Assembly: GCA_028277115.1 (NCBI GenBank)
Contig: JANQHG010000153.1
Coordinates: 1 to 37,634, forward strand
DNA length: 37,634 bases
Origin: Azospirillaceae bacterium
Lineage (GTDB): Bacteria > Pseudomonadota > Alphaproteobacteria > Azospirillales > Azospirillaceae
Reading direction: 5' to 3'
Position numbers and translations under genes: made by a program. Positions 8,546-18,597 of this stretch are shown one piece after another. Below the pieces are notes generated by a model that was given only the letters and a program-made list of their open reading frames with translations, searched no databases and had not been told where the DNA came from. Positions within the stretch are counted from its first letter, which is position 1. Each line of letters opens with the position of its first letter.

Positions 8546-9745
8546 ATGGATTTTTTTAATATCCTGGTGACAGTTGCCCTGGCTATGGGAATATTTACCG
8601 CGGATGCGGTGCTGAATGCCGACAACATAACCTTGAATCTACAAGTCGGCAGCGACATGGAGGACCGCGGTTACACCAAAGAGCTGGTCGAGACCGTGTT
8701 CATGCGCCGGATCGAAGAGATAACCGACAGTGAATCCTTTATGACGACGCCTCGCTTGCGCACGGTCGACGACGAGACCTTGGTCTCCTTGATCGCCGAT
8801 TGGATGGGTCTGGACCAGATCACGACGATTATCCAAAAAACCGTCTCGATCGACACCATCACCCTGGTCGGCGGCTTGGTCGAAGACGGCAACGACCAGG
8901 TCCGATTTCTGATGCACGGCTCGTCGCCGGTCACCGGGGACTTCGAGCTTTCGGTGCCCAAGGGCGATCGCACGGTCGACCGACTTTTAAGCGACGCGGC
9001 GTTCCTGACCGCCGAGCGGCTGGAGCCCTATCTGACGTTGCTCTACCGCTTTCGCCAGCGGGTGTCCGAGGTCATCGGGTCGGGCGAGCCGTTGCGCGAG
9101 GGCGATCCCCTGGACGATGTGGTTCGCACGATCGACGAGCGGTTGGCGGCACTTGCGGCCACGCCCGGGAGCGCGTTTCGACGCGCGCTCTACCTCAACC
9201 TGCGCGGCATGACCCGGCTCATGGGGAACCGGACCGAGGACGCCGCCCGGGGGTTCACCCAGGCGGCCGGGCTGGCGCCGGAGCTTGGGATTCCGCAGCT
9301 GAACCTGGCGTTTACCCGCGTCCACCAGGGCCGTTACACCGACGCGATTGCGATCGTCCGACGGCTGGTCGACGGCCGGACCCGGGTCGCCCGGGAGCCG
9401 CCGCTGCGCGCCGCCGCGTTTACAACCTGGGGCGTGTCGGCTTGGGAGCTCGACGATGTCGACACGGCGACGGCCCGGTTCCGGCAGGCCCAGCGCATTC
9501 ACCGGCAATCGGCCGCGGCGTTCGACTACCATGCCGAGATGCTGGCCAAGCTCGGCCAAACCGACCAGGCTGCGGTCCTGCGCGCCCAGGCGATGCGCAA
9601 TCTCCGCAGTTTTGAGACGTACCCGGAGGTTGCGATGCTTCACATGCGGCTGACCACCGAGGCCAATCAGCCGCTGACCGTGATCCGACCGGACTTCGGG
9701 AACAGTGTGACAGACCACGTTTTTGATCCAGCTTTTGGGGGCTGA
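8546..9745 (+). CDS. Membrane-anchored or secreted protein with TPR-like C-terminal half, function unknown
   Basis: The product is 399 residues. It begins with a hydrophobic segment ([20 protein letters not shown]) that is a signal peptide or anchor. Residues about 25-200 form an unrecognised alpha/beta domain. Residues about 210-370 show helical pairs typical of tetratricopeptide repeats, for example [40 protein letters not shown] and a third pair near [17 protein letters not shown]. The start is well set: AGCAGGAGG lies 5 bases before the ATG at 8546. The first 500 bases are less GC-rich than neighbours. The TGA stop lies inside a copy of the G/C hairpin repeat (9733-9759), so the C-terminus was probably shaped by repeat insertion. 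TPR domains bind proteins; no partner is evident. Confidence 0.82.
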   Translation: MDFFNILVTVALAMGIFTADAVLNADNITLNLQVGSDMEDRGYTKELVETVFMRRIEEITDSESFMTTPRLRTVDDETLVSLIADWMGLDQITTIIQKTVSIDTITLVGGLVEDGNDQVRFLMHGSSPVTGDFELSVPKGDRTVDRLLSDAAFLTAERLEPYLTLLYRFRQRVSEVIGSGEPLREGDPLDDVVRTIDERLAALAATPGSAFRRALYLNLRGMTRLMGNRTEDAARGFTQAAGLAPELGIPQLNLAFTRVHQGRYTDAIAIVRRLVDGRTRVAREPPLRAAAFTTWGVSAWELDDVDTATARFRQAQRIHRQSAAAFDYHAEMLAKLGQTDQAAVLRAQAMRNLRSFETYPEVAMLHMRLTTEANQPLTVIRPDFGNSVTDHVFDPAFGG

Positions 9746-9759
9746 CGCCCCCTGGACCC
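9733..9759 (+). repeat. Palindromic G/C-run repeat, copy 2, overlapping a stop codon
   Basis: TTTTGGGGGC-TGA-CGCCCCC then TGGACCC matches the first hairpin of copies 1 and 4. The loop TGA is the stop codon of the TPR-like gene. Confidence 0.75.
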
Positions 9760-9867
9760 GATTGATTGGTTCCCCGCCGGCCTTCGGCGGACCCGCCCTG
9801 GATGAAACTGCAATACGAAATCCGGCTGAACCGTTCCGTTTGGCCGGAGCACCGCCGGGAGGCCGCC

Positions 9868-10464
9868 TCACACGCCCTCGGGCGCCACCGCAAAGCCGAA
9901 GGCGCCGAAGCCGTCGAACGCGCCGGCCGCCGAATCGCTCGCCGGCGTCGCCCGGTCGGCCGTCCGCCGCGACGGCCAGCCGCGCCCGACCCTGCCGCAC
10001 GCCCCCGCGAGCGCCCCCGGCACCAGTTCGAGACCCAGGAACCGCGCCGGCTCGAACGGGCCGGGCAACGCCAGCCGCGTCGTCAACCGCGCCGAAAACC
10101 CGAACCGACCGTAATAGGGCTCGTCACCGACCAACACGACCGCCCGGTGGTCGCGCGCCGCCGCCTCAGCCAAGCCATGCCGGATCAACGAAGCCCCGAG
10201 CCCGGCGCTCCGCCGCTCGGGCGCCACCGCGATCGGCCCCAGCAACAGGGCCGGCTCGTCGGTGCCGATCGCGATCGGCCAAAACCGGATCGTGCCGTCG
10301 ACCCGACCGTCGTGATCGATCGAAACGAAGCACAGCTCATCGACCGGCGCGACGCCCTCACGCAGGCGATAGACCGCCTTTTTGACGCGGTCAGGGCCGA
10401 ACGCCCGGTCGACCAGGGTTTCAATCGCAGCGGCGTGGTCAGGTTGCTCAAGGACGATGGCCAT
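9868..10464 (-). CDS. GNAT family N-acetyltransferase, YhbS-like
   Basis: The product is 198 residues. It has the full GNAT core: FVSIDHDGRVDGTIRFWPI (strands 2-3), LLLGPIAVAPERRSAGLGAS with the acetyl-CoA loop, a helix, VVLVGDEPYYGRFGF (strand 5, with the Y-x-x-F-G-F motif typical of YhbS-type enzymes) and a C-terminal LELVPGAL strand. About 40 extra C-terminal residues are low-complexity. The ATG at 10464 has GGAG 9 bases upstream and gives the usual family N-terminus (MAIVLEQPDHAAAIETL). YhbS-like proteins are usually annotated from sequence only; the acceptor is not known. It is a single-gene unit pointing toward the TPR-like gene. Confidence 0.87.
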   Translation of the reverse strand: MAIVLEQPDHAAAIETLVDRAFGPDRVKKAVYRLREGVAPVDELCFVSIDHDGRVDGTIRFWPIAIGTDEPALLLGPIAVAPERRSAGLGASLIRHGLAEAAARDHRAVVLVGDEPYYGRFGFSARLTTRLALPGPFEPARFLGLELVPGALAGACGRVGRGWPSRRTADRATPASDSAAGAFDGFGAFGFAVAPEGV

Positions 10465-10657
10465 GTCGGCAACTCCGGCGATCCAAATCAGGCGATGCGA
10501 CCGCGTCGAAAAAAAAACGGTCGCCGCACCAAGGCCGGTCACCAGGGTCGAGCCATCCCTTCCGAAAAAGCCCGATCCGCGACCGACCCCGAACCCAGGT
10601 GACGGCACACACGTCGTCGTCGCAGGCGAAGGACAGCGGACATCGGGTCAAACACCG

Positions 10658-10691
10658 ACAGGTGACAATGGTAAACAGGTGACAATGGCAA
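10658..10691. repeat. 17-bp tandem repeat, possible insertion-sequence end remnant
   Basis: ACAGGTGACAATGGTAA (10658-10674) is followed directly by ACAGGTGACAATGGCAA (10675-10691), one mismatch. Short repeated AGGTGAC-type motifs are typical of the multiple terminal repeats of IS21-like elements, so this may be a solo IS end; no transposase gene is present here. Confidence 0.7.
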
Positions 10692-10749
10692 AACGCGCCA
10701 TAGGGAACTCCCCCTATAGCGTGATTGCCCGGACGCAAGCCAGAGAAAA

Positions 10750-10828
10750 GTGGGGGCGCTGCCCCCACGCCCCCGCCAAGGGCCGACCCCACGAATGGGG
10801 TGGCCCCCGAAAGGCGGGGTCGGGGGCC
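10750..10828. repeat. G/C hairpin cluster downstream of glnA
   Basis: Three hairpins in a row: GTGGGGGC-GCT-GCCCCCAC (10750-10768), CCCCA-CGAA-TGGGG (near 10788-10801) and GGCCCCCG with CGGGGGCC (10803-10828). The cluster ends 10 bases past the glnA stop on the minus strand and could end glnBA transcription, although no T run is present. It resembles the repeat family at 31073 and 37495. Confidence 0.65.
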
Positions 10829-10838
10829 AAAGGCAGGA

Positions 10839-12248
10839 TCAGACCGAGTAGTACATCTTGAACTCGATCGGGTGCGGCGAGGTCTCGAACGCCGTCACCT
10901 CATCCCAGCGCAGCTCCGTGTAGCCCTGCAGCATGTCTTCGCTGAACACGTCGCCCTTGCGCAGGAAGGCGTTGTCGGCCTCCAGCGCGTTCAACGCCTC
11001 GCGCAGCGAATGACACACGGTCGGGATGTTGGCGGCTTCCTCGGGCGGCAGGTCGTACAGGTTCTTGTCCATCGCATCGCCCGGATGGATCCGGTTCTCG
11101 ATGCCGTCGAGACCGGCCATCAGCATCGCGGCGAACGCCAGATACGGGTTCGCGGTCGCGTCCGGGAACCGAACCTCGACCCGCTTGCCCTTCGGGCTCG
11201 CCGAGTACGGAATCCGGCACGACGCCGAGCGGTTGCGCGCCGAATAGGCCAACAGAACCGGCGCCTCGAAGCCCGGGACCAGGCGCTTGTAGCTGTTGGT
11301 CGTCGGGTTGGTGAACGCGTTCAACGCCTTGGCGTGCCGGATGACGCCGCCGATGTAGTACAGCGCCAGTTCCGACAGATCGGCATAGCCGGACCCGGCA
11401 AACAGCGGCTGGCCGCCCTTCCAGATCGACTGGTGGGTGTGCATGCCCGAGCCGTTGTCGCCGTACACCGGCTTTGGCATGAAGGTCGCGGTCTTGCCGT
11501 AGGCATGCGCGACGTTGAGCACGACATACTTGTAGATCTGCAGGTTGTCGGCGGTCTTGAGCAGGGTGTCGAACTTGATGCCGAGCTCGTGCTGCGACGG
11601 CGCCACCTCATGGTGGTGCTTTTCAACCGCCACGCCCATGTCCGACATCACGCTCAGCATCTCCGAGCGCAAATCGGCGGCACTGTCGACCGGCGGCACC
11701 GGGAAGTAGCCGCCCTTGACGGCGGGACGGTGGGCGAGGTTGCCCTCTTCCAGCTCCTTGCCCGAGACGTAGGGCCCCTCTTCGCTGTCGATCTCGTAGT
11801 ACACCTTGTTCATGTCGACTTGGAAGCGGACGTCGTCGAACACGAAGAACTCGGCTTCCGGACCGAAGAATGCGGCGTCGCCGATCCCGGCCTGCGCCAT
11901 GTAACGCTCGGCGGCGCGCGCGATCGACCGCGGGTCGCGCTCGTACGGCTGACCGGTCGAGGGCTCGTGGACGTCGCAGAACATCGCCAGGGTCGGCTGC
12001 GCCGCAAACGGGTCCATCACCGCGGTCGCCGGGTCCGGCATCAAGGTCATGTCCGATTCGTTGATCACCTTCCAGCCGGCGATCGACGAGCCGTCGAACA
12101 TGATCCCATCCTGAAACGTGTCTTCATCGATCGTCGACACGTGCTGCGCCGTGTGCTGAAGCTTGCCACGCGGATCGGTGAAGCGAAGGTCAACAAACTT
12201 GACCTCGTGCTCTTTGATAAGCTCAAAAACCTTGCTGGGATCGGACAT
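10839..12248 (-). CDS. glnA: Type I glutamine synthetase
   Basis: The product is 469 residues, the usual length of GSI. It makes glutamine from glutamate, ammonia and ATP in the cytoplasm. Visible signatures are FDGSSIAGW (N-terminal beta-grasp end), [13 protein letters not shown] (metal-binding Glu residues), the HQSIW segment after GSGMHTH, the [17 protein letters not shown] substrate-binding loop, [10 protein letters not shown], and [11 protein letters not shown], which holds the tyrosine adenylylated by GlnE (about 397). This marks the adenylylation-regulated GSI-beta type. The ATG at 12248 has CGGAAG 7-8 bases upstream. It follows glnB by 205 bases, the order seen in Azospirillum and relatives, so it is probably expressed from the glnB promoter and perhaps also from its own. 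Confidence 0.98.
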   Translation of the reverse strand: MSDPSKVFELIKEHEVKFVDLRFTDPRGKLQHTAQHVSTIDEDTFQDGIMFDGSSIAGWKVINESDMTLMPDPATAVMDPFAAQPTLAMFCDVHEPSTGQPYERDPRSIARAAERYMAQAGIGDAAFFGPEAEFFVFDDVRFQVDMNKVYYEIDSEEGPYVSGKELEEGNLAHRPAVKGGYFPVPPVDSAADLRSEMLSVMSDMGVAVEKHHHEVAPSQHELGIKFDTLLKTADNLQIYKYVVLNVAHAYGKTATFMPKPVYGDNGSGMHTHQSIWKGGQPLFAGSGYADLSELALYYIGGVIRHAKALNAFTNPTTNSYKRLVPGFEAPVLLAYSARNRSASCRIPYSASPKGKRVEVRFPDATANPYLAFAAMLMAGLDGIENRIHPGDAMDKNLYDLPPEEAANIPTVCHSLREALNALEADNAFLRKGDVFSEDMLQGYTELRWDEVTAFETSPHPIEFKMYYSV

Positions 12249-12453
12249 GCTTTTTCTTCCGTTTTATCTGGGGTGAACCACGACCGTCGCCGGACCGAAC
12301 CAGATCACACACTCGAACCGACCACGACCGTCGAGATCGGGAAAGCCCGGCCTGGCACCGCCTCGCCATACCGGCTCCCTTTTTTTTGACCGCGGGTTGA
12401 GGGCAATCGCGGCAGCGGCACCGCCCCGGGCTCCGGGACCGGCTGTTCCAGGG

Positions 12454-14163
<1,710 letters not shown>

Positions 14164-14215
14164 AGCGGGACTCGGCGGCCCTTCTCACGACGCCAGGACA
14201 CACGACGGCACAACG

Positions 14216-15310
14216 ATGGCGGGCGACCAGATGACCGGGACGACCGAGCCCGATGCCGGCGCCGCCGACCGCGGCGCCGCGGCCGAGGCGGCGCGCGCGC
14301 CGACCCAGTCCGACCACCCCGGGGACGAGGGCGCTGAGGACAGCTTGGCGCTCGACTTTGGCGTGATCCCGCCGCGCACCCTGATGCGGGTGCTCGTGAT
14401 CGATGCGGACCCTGAGCCGAGCCGGCAGATCATCGACCGGCTGCTCGGCCTCGGGGACATCGAGGTGGTGCACGCCACCACTGCGCCCGACGCCGAGCAT
14501 TTGGCCGCCGCCAGTGTGTTCGATCTGATCCTGGTCGATTACCCCCTCCCGGACATCGACGGCATCGAATTGGTCCGGCGCCTGCGCGCGATCAAAACCG
14601 AGCCCGACTTCCCGATGCTGGTCCTGACCGCCCAGGACGATACCCGGCTGTTGAACAGCGCGCTCGACGCCGGCGCCAACGACTTCATCAGAAAGCCGGT
14701 CGAGCCGACCGAGTTGGTCGCGCGCACCCGCAACATGCTGAAGCTGCGCGTCCACTCCCTGTCGCTGATCGCGGCGTATGACCGTCTGCGCGAGCTTGCG
14801 ACGGTCGACACCCTGACCCGGACCTTCAACCGCCGCTCCTTTGTCGAGCGCCTGACCGCAGAGCTGAAGCGGGCCCGGCGCCACGGTCATCCGGTGTCAC
14901 TCCTGATGCTCGACGCCGACCATTTCAAGGCGATCAACGACCGGCACGGCCACGCTGGCGGCGACCGCGCGCTCGCGATGCTGGGCGAGGTCTGTCGCGA
15001 CATGGTCCGGGCCCATGATTTCGTCGGCCGCCTGGGCGGCGAGGAGTTCGTCCTCGCCCTGCCCCACGCGGCGTTGACCGGCGCGCTGACCCTGTCGGAG
15101 CGCCTGCGCCAGCGGGTCCGCGAAACCCCGATCCACCAGCCCGGCGGGCCGGACTTCTTCATGACCGTCAGCATCGGGGTCGCCGAGGCCGCGCCCGGCG
15201 AGGACGTCGACCGCCTGCTCCACCGCGCCGACATGGCGCTCTACCAGGCCAAACGGGCCGGCCGCGACCGGGTCGCGGCCGGCCAGGCGCCGGTCGCGTG
15301 CGCGGTGTGA
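14216..15310 (+). CDS. Response regulator diguanylate cyclase (REC-GGDEF)
   Basis: The product is 364 residues. After about 55 acidic low-complexity residues there is a receiver domain (RVLVIDADPE, phospho-acceptor Asp in LILVDYPLPD near 107, VLTAQD, and conserved Lys in FIRKPV) and then a GGDEF domain with DTLTRTFNRRSF, DADHFKAINDRHGH and active-site RLGGEEF (about 275). RAHD, five residues before GGEEF, is a complete RxxD inhibitory site, so feedback by c-di-GMP is expected. The layout is like PleD with one receiver. It makes c-di-GMP from two GTP when phosphorylated. No kinase is adjacent. Start chosen at the ATG 14216; 14231 is an alternative. Confidence 0.95.
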   Translation: MAGDQMTGTTEPDAGAADRGAAAEAARAPTQSDHPGDEGAEDSLALDFGVIPPRTLMRVLVIDADPEPSRQIIDRLLGLGDIEVVHATTAPDAEHLAAASVFDLILVDYPLPDIDGIELVRRLRAIKTEPDFPMLVLTAQDDTRLLNSALDAGANDFIRKPVEPTELVARTRNMLKLRVHSLSLIAAYDRLRELATVDTLTRTFNRRSFVERLTAELKRARRHGHPVSLLMLDADHFKAINDRHGHAGGDRALAMLGEVCRDMVRAHDFVGRLGGEEFVLALPHAALTGALTLSERLRQRVRETPIHQPGGPDFFMTVSIGVAEAAPGEDVDRLLHRADMALYQAKRAGRDRVAAGQAPVACAV

Positions 15311-15359
15311 TCGCCGCCCGGGCGGCGGTGACCGGACGGTCGGGCGGACCGCGCGACCG

Positions 15360-16550
15360 ATGACGACGCGCGCGGCCCTGTGGGCCACATGGGCCGGGTT
15401 CGCGGCGACCCTGCTCGGGGTCGGTCTCGCCCGCTTTGCCTACACCCCACTGTTTCCCGCGATGGTCGAGGCCGGCTGGGTCACCGGCGGCGAGGCCGCG
15501 GCGCTCGGCGCCGCCAACCTGGTCGGCTATCTGGTCGGCGCGCTCGCCGCGCCCTGGCTCGCCGCACGGCTCGGCGCGCGCCGCTGCCTGAAGGGCGCGA
15601 TGCTGGTCACCGCGGTCGCGCTCGCCGCCTGCGGCACCGACCTCGGTGTCGGCTGGCTCGGCGCCTGGCGGGCGCTCGCCGGGGTCACCGGCGGCGTCTT
15701 GATGGTGGTCGCGGCACCGACCGTGCTGGCGGCGCTGCCGCCGGACCGGCGCGCGGCCGCTGCCGGCGGCCTGTTCACCGGCATTGGCGTCGGCATCGTG
15801 GTCGCCGGGGTCGGGGTGCCGGCGCTGCTGCCGGCCGGGGTCGGCGCGGCGTGGTGGGTGCTCGGCGTGGTCGCGGCCGGCCTCGCCGCCGCGACCTGGC
15901 GTGCCTGGCCGGCACCGCCGACCGCCGCGGCCGCCGCAGCGGACCGTCCCGCCGCGGCCCTGGTGTTGACCTTGTGCGTGATCGCCTACGCCTCGGACGG
16001 CATCGGCTTCATCCCGCACACCGTGTTCTTGAGCGACTATGTCGCGCGCGGCCTCGACCGGGGTCTTGCGGCGGGCGGCCTGGTTTGGGCGGTGTTCGGC
16101 GCCGGTGCGCTGGTCGGCGCCCTGTCGATGGCGGCGGTCGCCGCCCGGTTCGGTGTGATCCGGACGTTCGTCGCCGCGCTCGCGCTGAAATGTGCCGCGG
16201 TCGCGCTGCCGCTGGTCACCGCGGCCCTGCCCGGCCTGATGGTGTCGGCCGCGCTGGTCGGCCTCTTGACCCCGGGCATGGTGGTCGCCGCGAACAGCGT
16301 CGCGGCGACGCTCGCCGGGACCGCCGGCCACCGCCGGGCATGGAGCGCCATGACCGCGGCGTTCGCGATCGCCCAGGCGGTCGGTGCCTACGGCCTCGCC
16401 TTTGTGTTCGCCCGCACCGGCGATCATGTCGGCCTGTTCGCGATCGGGACCGGCGCGCTGGTGATCGGCACCGCCGCCGCGATCCTGGCCGCCGCCCTGA
16501 TCGCCTTGGCCCGACCCGGACCGCGAGAAGAGCTTGAGGAGCTGCCATGA
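15360..16550 (+). CDS. YbfB/YjiJ family MFS transporter
   Basis: The product is 396 residues with about 12 hydrophobic helices. The first helix region GVGLARFAYTPLFPAMVEAG is the signature of the YbfB/YjiJ family of MFS permeases, and the central break near residue 195 separates the two six-helix halves. LSDYVARGLDRGLAAGG, after helix 7, is also typical. Substrate is unknown for most members. The stop overlaps the next start (ATGA at 16547-16550), so it is translationally linked with the GST and the esterase that follow. That context suggests export or import of a compound that is conjugated and hydrolysed; this is inference. ATG at 15360, no strong ribosome site. Confidence 0.88.
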   Translation: MTTRAALWATWAGFAATLLGVGLARFAYTPLFPAMVEAGWVTGGEAAALGAANLVGYLVGALAAPWLAARLGARRCLKGAMLVTAVALAACGTDLGVGWLGAWRALAGVTGGVLMVVAAPTVLAALPPDRRAAAAGGLFTGIGVGIVVAGVGVPALLPAGVGAAWWVLGVVAAGLAAATWRAWPAPPTAAAAAADRPAAALVLTLCVIAYASDGIGFIPHTVFLSDYVARGLDRGLAAGGLVWAVFGAGALVGALSMAAVAARFGVIRTFVAALALKCAAVALPLVTAALPGLMVSAALVGLLTPGMVVAANSVAATLAGTAGHRRAWSAMTAAFAIAQAVGAYGLAFVFARTGDHVGLFAIGTGALVIGTAAAILAAALIALARPGPREELEELP

Positions 16551-17146
16551 GATTGTTCGTGTCCCCGACCTCGCCCTATGCCCGCGCCGTCTTGGTGCTG
16601 ATCCACGAAAAACAGGCGGTCGATCGGGTCGAGGTGACCGGGGTCGATCCGTGGTCCGATCCGGCCGAGCTGCAGGCGGTCAACCCGACCGGCAAGGTGC
16701 CGGCGCTGGTGACCGACCAGGGCTGGGGCCTGGCCGAGACCTGGGCGATCTTGGATTATCTCGACGCCGTGCTGCCGGGGTCGCCGCTGACCCCACCCGA
16801 CGGGCCCGCACGCTGGGCGAGCCTGCGCCGCGCCGCGCTCGGCCACGGCCTGATCGATGCCGCCTATGGCGCGGTGTTCGAACGCCGCCGGCCCGCGGCG
16901 CACCAAAGCCCGGCCGCAATCGACCGCCACCTGGCCGCGATCGACCGGCTGGTGCCGGCCCTCGACGCATTGGTGCCCGCCGCCGACACCGCGTTCGATC
17001 GCGGCGCCGTGGTGGTCGCCTGCGCGCTCGCGTACCTTGATCTCCGTCATGGCGCACTCGAGTGGCGTGGCCGCGGGCCCGCCCTGGCCGACTGGTTCGC
17101 CCGGATCGCCGCGCGCCCGTCGATCACTGGCACCACCTTCGGGTGA
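16547..17146 (+). CDS. Glutathione S-transferase family protein
   Basis: The product is 199 residues. The N-terminal thioredoxin-like domain shows MRLFVSPTSPYARAVLVL, the cis-proline motif NPTGKVPALV and the glutathione-binding Glu-Thr in ETWAILDYLD (normally Glu-Ser). The C-terminal helical domain is weaker. It conjugates or reduces substrates with glutathione in the cytoplasm. The active-site position (Ser7 or Ser9 in SPTSPY) suggests a Ser-type GST. It overlaps the MFS stop by 4 bases and its own stop overlaps the next GTG start, so it is the middle of a coupled trio. Confidence 0.9.
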   Translation: MRLFVSPTSPYARAVLVLIHEKQAVDRVEVTGVDPWSDPAELQAVNPTGKVPALVTDQGWGLAETWAILDYLDAVLPGSPLTPPDGPARWASLRRAALGHGLIDAAYGAVFERRRPAAHQSPAAIDRHLAAIDRLVPALDALVPAADTAFDRGAVVVACALAYLDLRHGALEWRGRGPALADWFARIAARPSITGTTFG

Positions 17147-18042
17147 CCGCCGGGCGACCCGACGGCGCGGTGGGTCGTGTCGACACGCCGCGCGACGCGG
17201 CGCGGGGCAACCCCCTGGAAGCGCTCTACAACCCGCGAGTCGCAGCGGCGAACGCCGCCGCGGTGCTGGCGGCCGAAACCGAACGCTCGGCGGTCTTCCG
17301 CCGCCGCCATCCCCAGACGCGCACCTTGCGCTACGGCCCGTCGGCGCGGTCGCGGTTCGACCTGATCGCCCCGGAGCGCGCGCCCGACGGCGGCGGCGCA
17401 CCGATGTTTGTCTTTCTGCACGGCGGGTTCTGGCGCGCCCGCCACAAGGACGATTACAGCTTCGTCGCCGAGATGCCGCTGGCGGTCGGCGCGATCGCGG
17501 TGATCATGACCTATGACTTGTGTCCGGCGGTCGCACTCGGCGCGATCGTCGCCCAGGTCCGCCGCGGCCTCGCGGTGATCGCCGCGCGCGCCGCCGCGTT
17601 CGGCGGCGACCCCCGGCGGGTCACCGTCGCCGGCCACTCCGCCGGCGCACAGCTGATCGCCCGGGCGACCGCGGCCGACACCGCCGAAGGCCGGTCGCTC
17701 GCCGCCCGGCTCAAACGCGCGGTCCTGATCAGCGGCATTTACGACCTTGCGCCGATCCCGGCGTTGTCGTTCAACAGCGCACTCGGCCTTGACGCGCGCG
17801 AGGCTGAACGCCAAAGCCCGCTCGCCGATCCGCCCGACCCGTGCCTGCCGCTGACCGTGGCCGTCGGGGCCGGCGAGCCGCCGGTCTGGATCGACCAGGC
17901 TCGTCGGTTCACCGACCGCTGCCGCGCCGGCGGCGCGACCGTGAGCCATCTCGAGCTCGGCCGCCTCGACCATTTCGCCGTGATCGACCGGCTTGCCGAC
18001 CCGGCAAGCGGGTTCGCCCGCGCGATTGCTGCCGAATTGTGA
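17143..18042 (+). CDS. Alpha/beta hydrolase, N-formylkynurenine formamidase/carboxylesterase-like
   Basis: The product is 299 residues from a GTG at 17143 overlapping the GST stop (GTGA). The catalytic features are clear: LEALYNPRVA near the N-terminus, as in kynurenine-formamidase-like esterases, the oxyanion-hole motif FLHGGFWRARHK, nucleophile elbow VAGHSAGAQL (Ser), and LDHFAVID (His) close to the C-terminus. Asp of the triad is likely in TVAVGAGEPP region, where the usual D appears shifted to E; this is not certain. Tryptophan-degradation genes are not next to it, so formamidase activity is only one option. Confidence 0.85.
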   Translation: MTAGRPDGAVGRVDTPRDAARGNPLEALYNPRVAAANAAAVLAAETERSAVFRRRHPQTRTLRYGPSARSRFDLIAPERAPDGGGAPMFVFLHGGFWRARHKDDYSFVAEMPLAVGAIAVIMTYDLCPAVALGAIVAQVRRGLAVIAARAAAFGGDPRRVTVAGHSAGAQLIARATAADTAEGRSLAARLKRAVLISGIYDLAPIPALSFNSALGLDAREAERQSPLADPPDPCLPLTVAVGAGEPPVWIDQARRFTDRCRAGGATVSHLELGRLDHFAVIDRLADPASGFARAIAAEL

Positions 18043-18304
18043 CACCCGCGACCGCTCAGCCACCAAATCGTGTCGCCACGATGGTGACCTGAAGTCCCCG
18101 ATCGGCCGATTGTGCAGTGCAATGTCGGTTTTGCGGCGAAAACTCGCTGTACGGCGTACTCCGATCGGCGGAGAGCGCCACGCGGCGCGCGCTGTCAAGC
18201 CCAGATATTTGGCCAGCCGCGCCAATTTCCTTTGCAATGGAACCTGTTTTTGGGCCAGATAAGTCGTTGCCTGGCCATATCACTGATCGAAGGGAGTCGT
18301 GCTT

Positions 18305-18568
18305 ATGTCTGACGACGAAGAACGCGGTGTAGCATATTGGAAGGCCAATCTGCGGCTGGTGACGATCTGCCTCATCATCTGGGCATTTGTGTCGTTCGGC
18401 CTTGGACTCCTCCTGCGCCCGCTGTTGGCTGGGATTCCGATTGGCGGCACGGATCTGGGTTTTTGGTTCGCCCAGCAGGGGTCGATCTACGTCTTTCTGG
18501 TGTTGATTTTCTTTTATGCTGCGATGATGAACAGCATCGACCGCAAGTATGACGTCCAGGAAGACTGA
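18305..18568 (+). CDS. DUF4212 small subunit of a sodium:solute symporter
   Basis: The product is 87 residues. It has two hydrophobic helices (about 18-40 and 57-78), the WKANLRLVTICLIIWAFVSF N-terminus and GFWFAQQGSIYVFLVLIFFY that identify DUF4212, the small partner of acetate/solute SSS-type symporters (VC_2705 type). It ends with a short charged tail. The ATG at 18305 has AAGGGAG 8 bases upstream; a GTG at 18299 is in frame but less well placed. The symporter follows 29 bases on. The 262 bases before the gene must hold the promoter; I see no clear boxes. Confidence 0.93.
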   Translation: MSDDEERGVAYWKANLRLVTICLIIWAFVSFGLGLLLRPLLAGIPIGGTDLGFWFAQQGSIYVFLVLIFFYAAMMNSIDRKYDVQED

Positions 18569-18597
18569 GAGACACGAGAAGAATCTAGGAGGAAACG

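Larger units (their letters stand above)
10465..10838. other. Intergenic region with hairpins and tandem repeat
   Basis: The 374 bases between glnA and the YhbS-like gene hold no supported gene. They carry an inverted repeat GCGACCG/CGGTCGC around a run of nine A (10497-10524) in the leader of the acetyltransferase gene, a 17-bp tandem repeat (10658-10691) and a cluster of G/C hairpins (10750-10828). Confidence 0.6.

Noticed and set aside
10725-12389. 554-residue plus-strand open frame over glnA
   Set aside because: It is antisense to a fully conserved glutamine synthetase.
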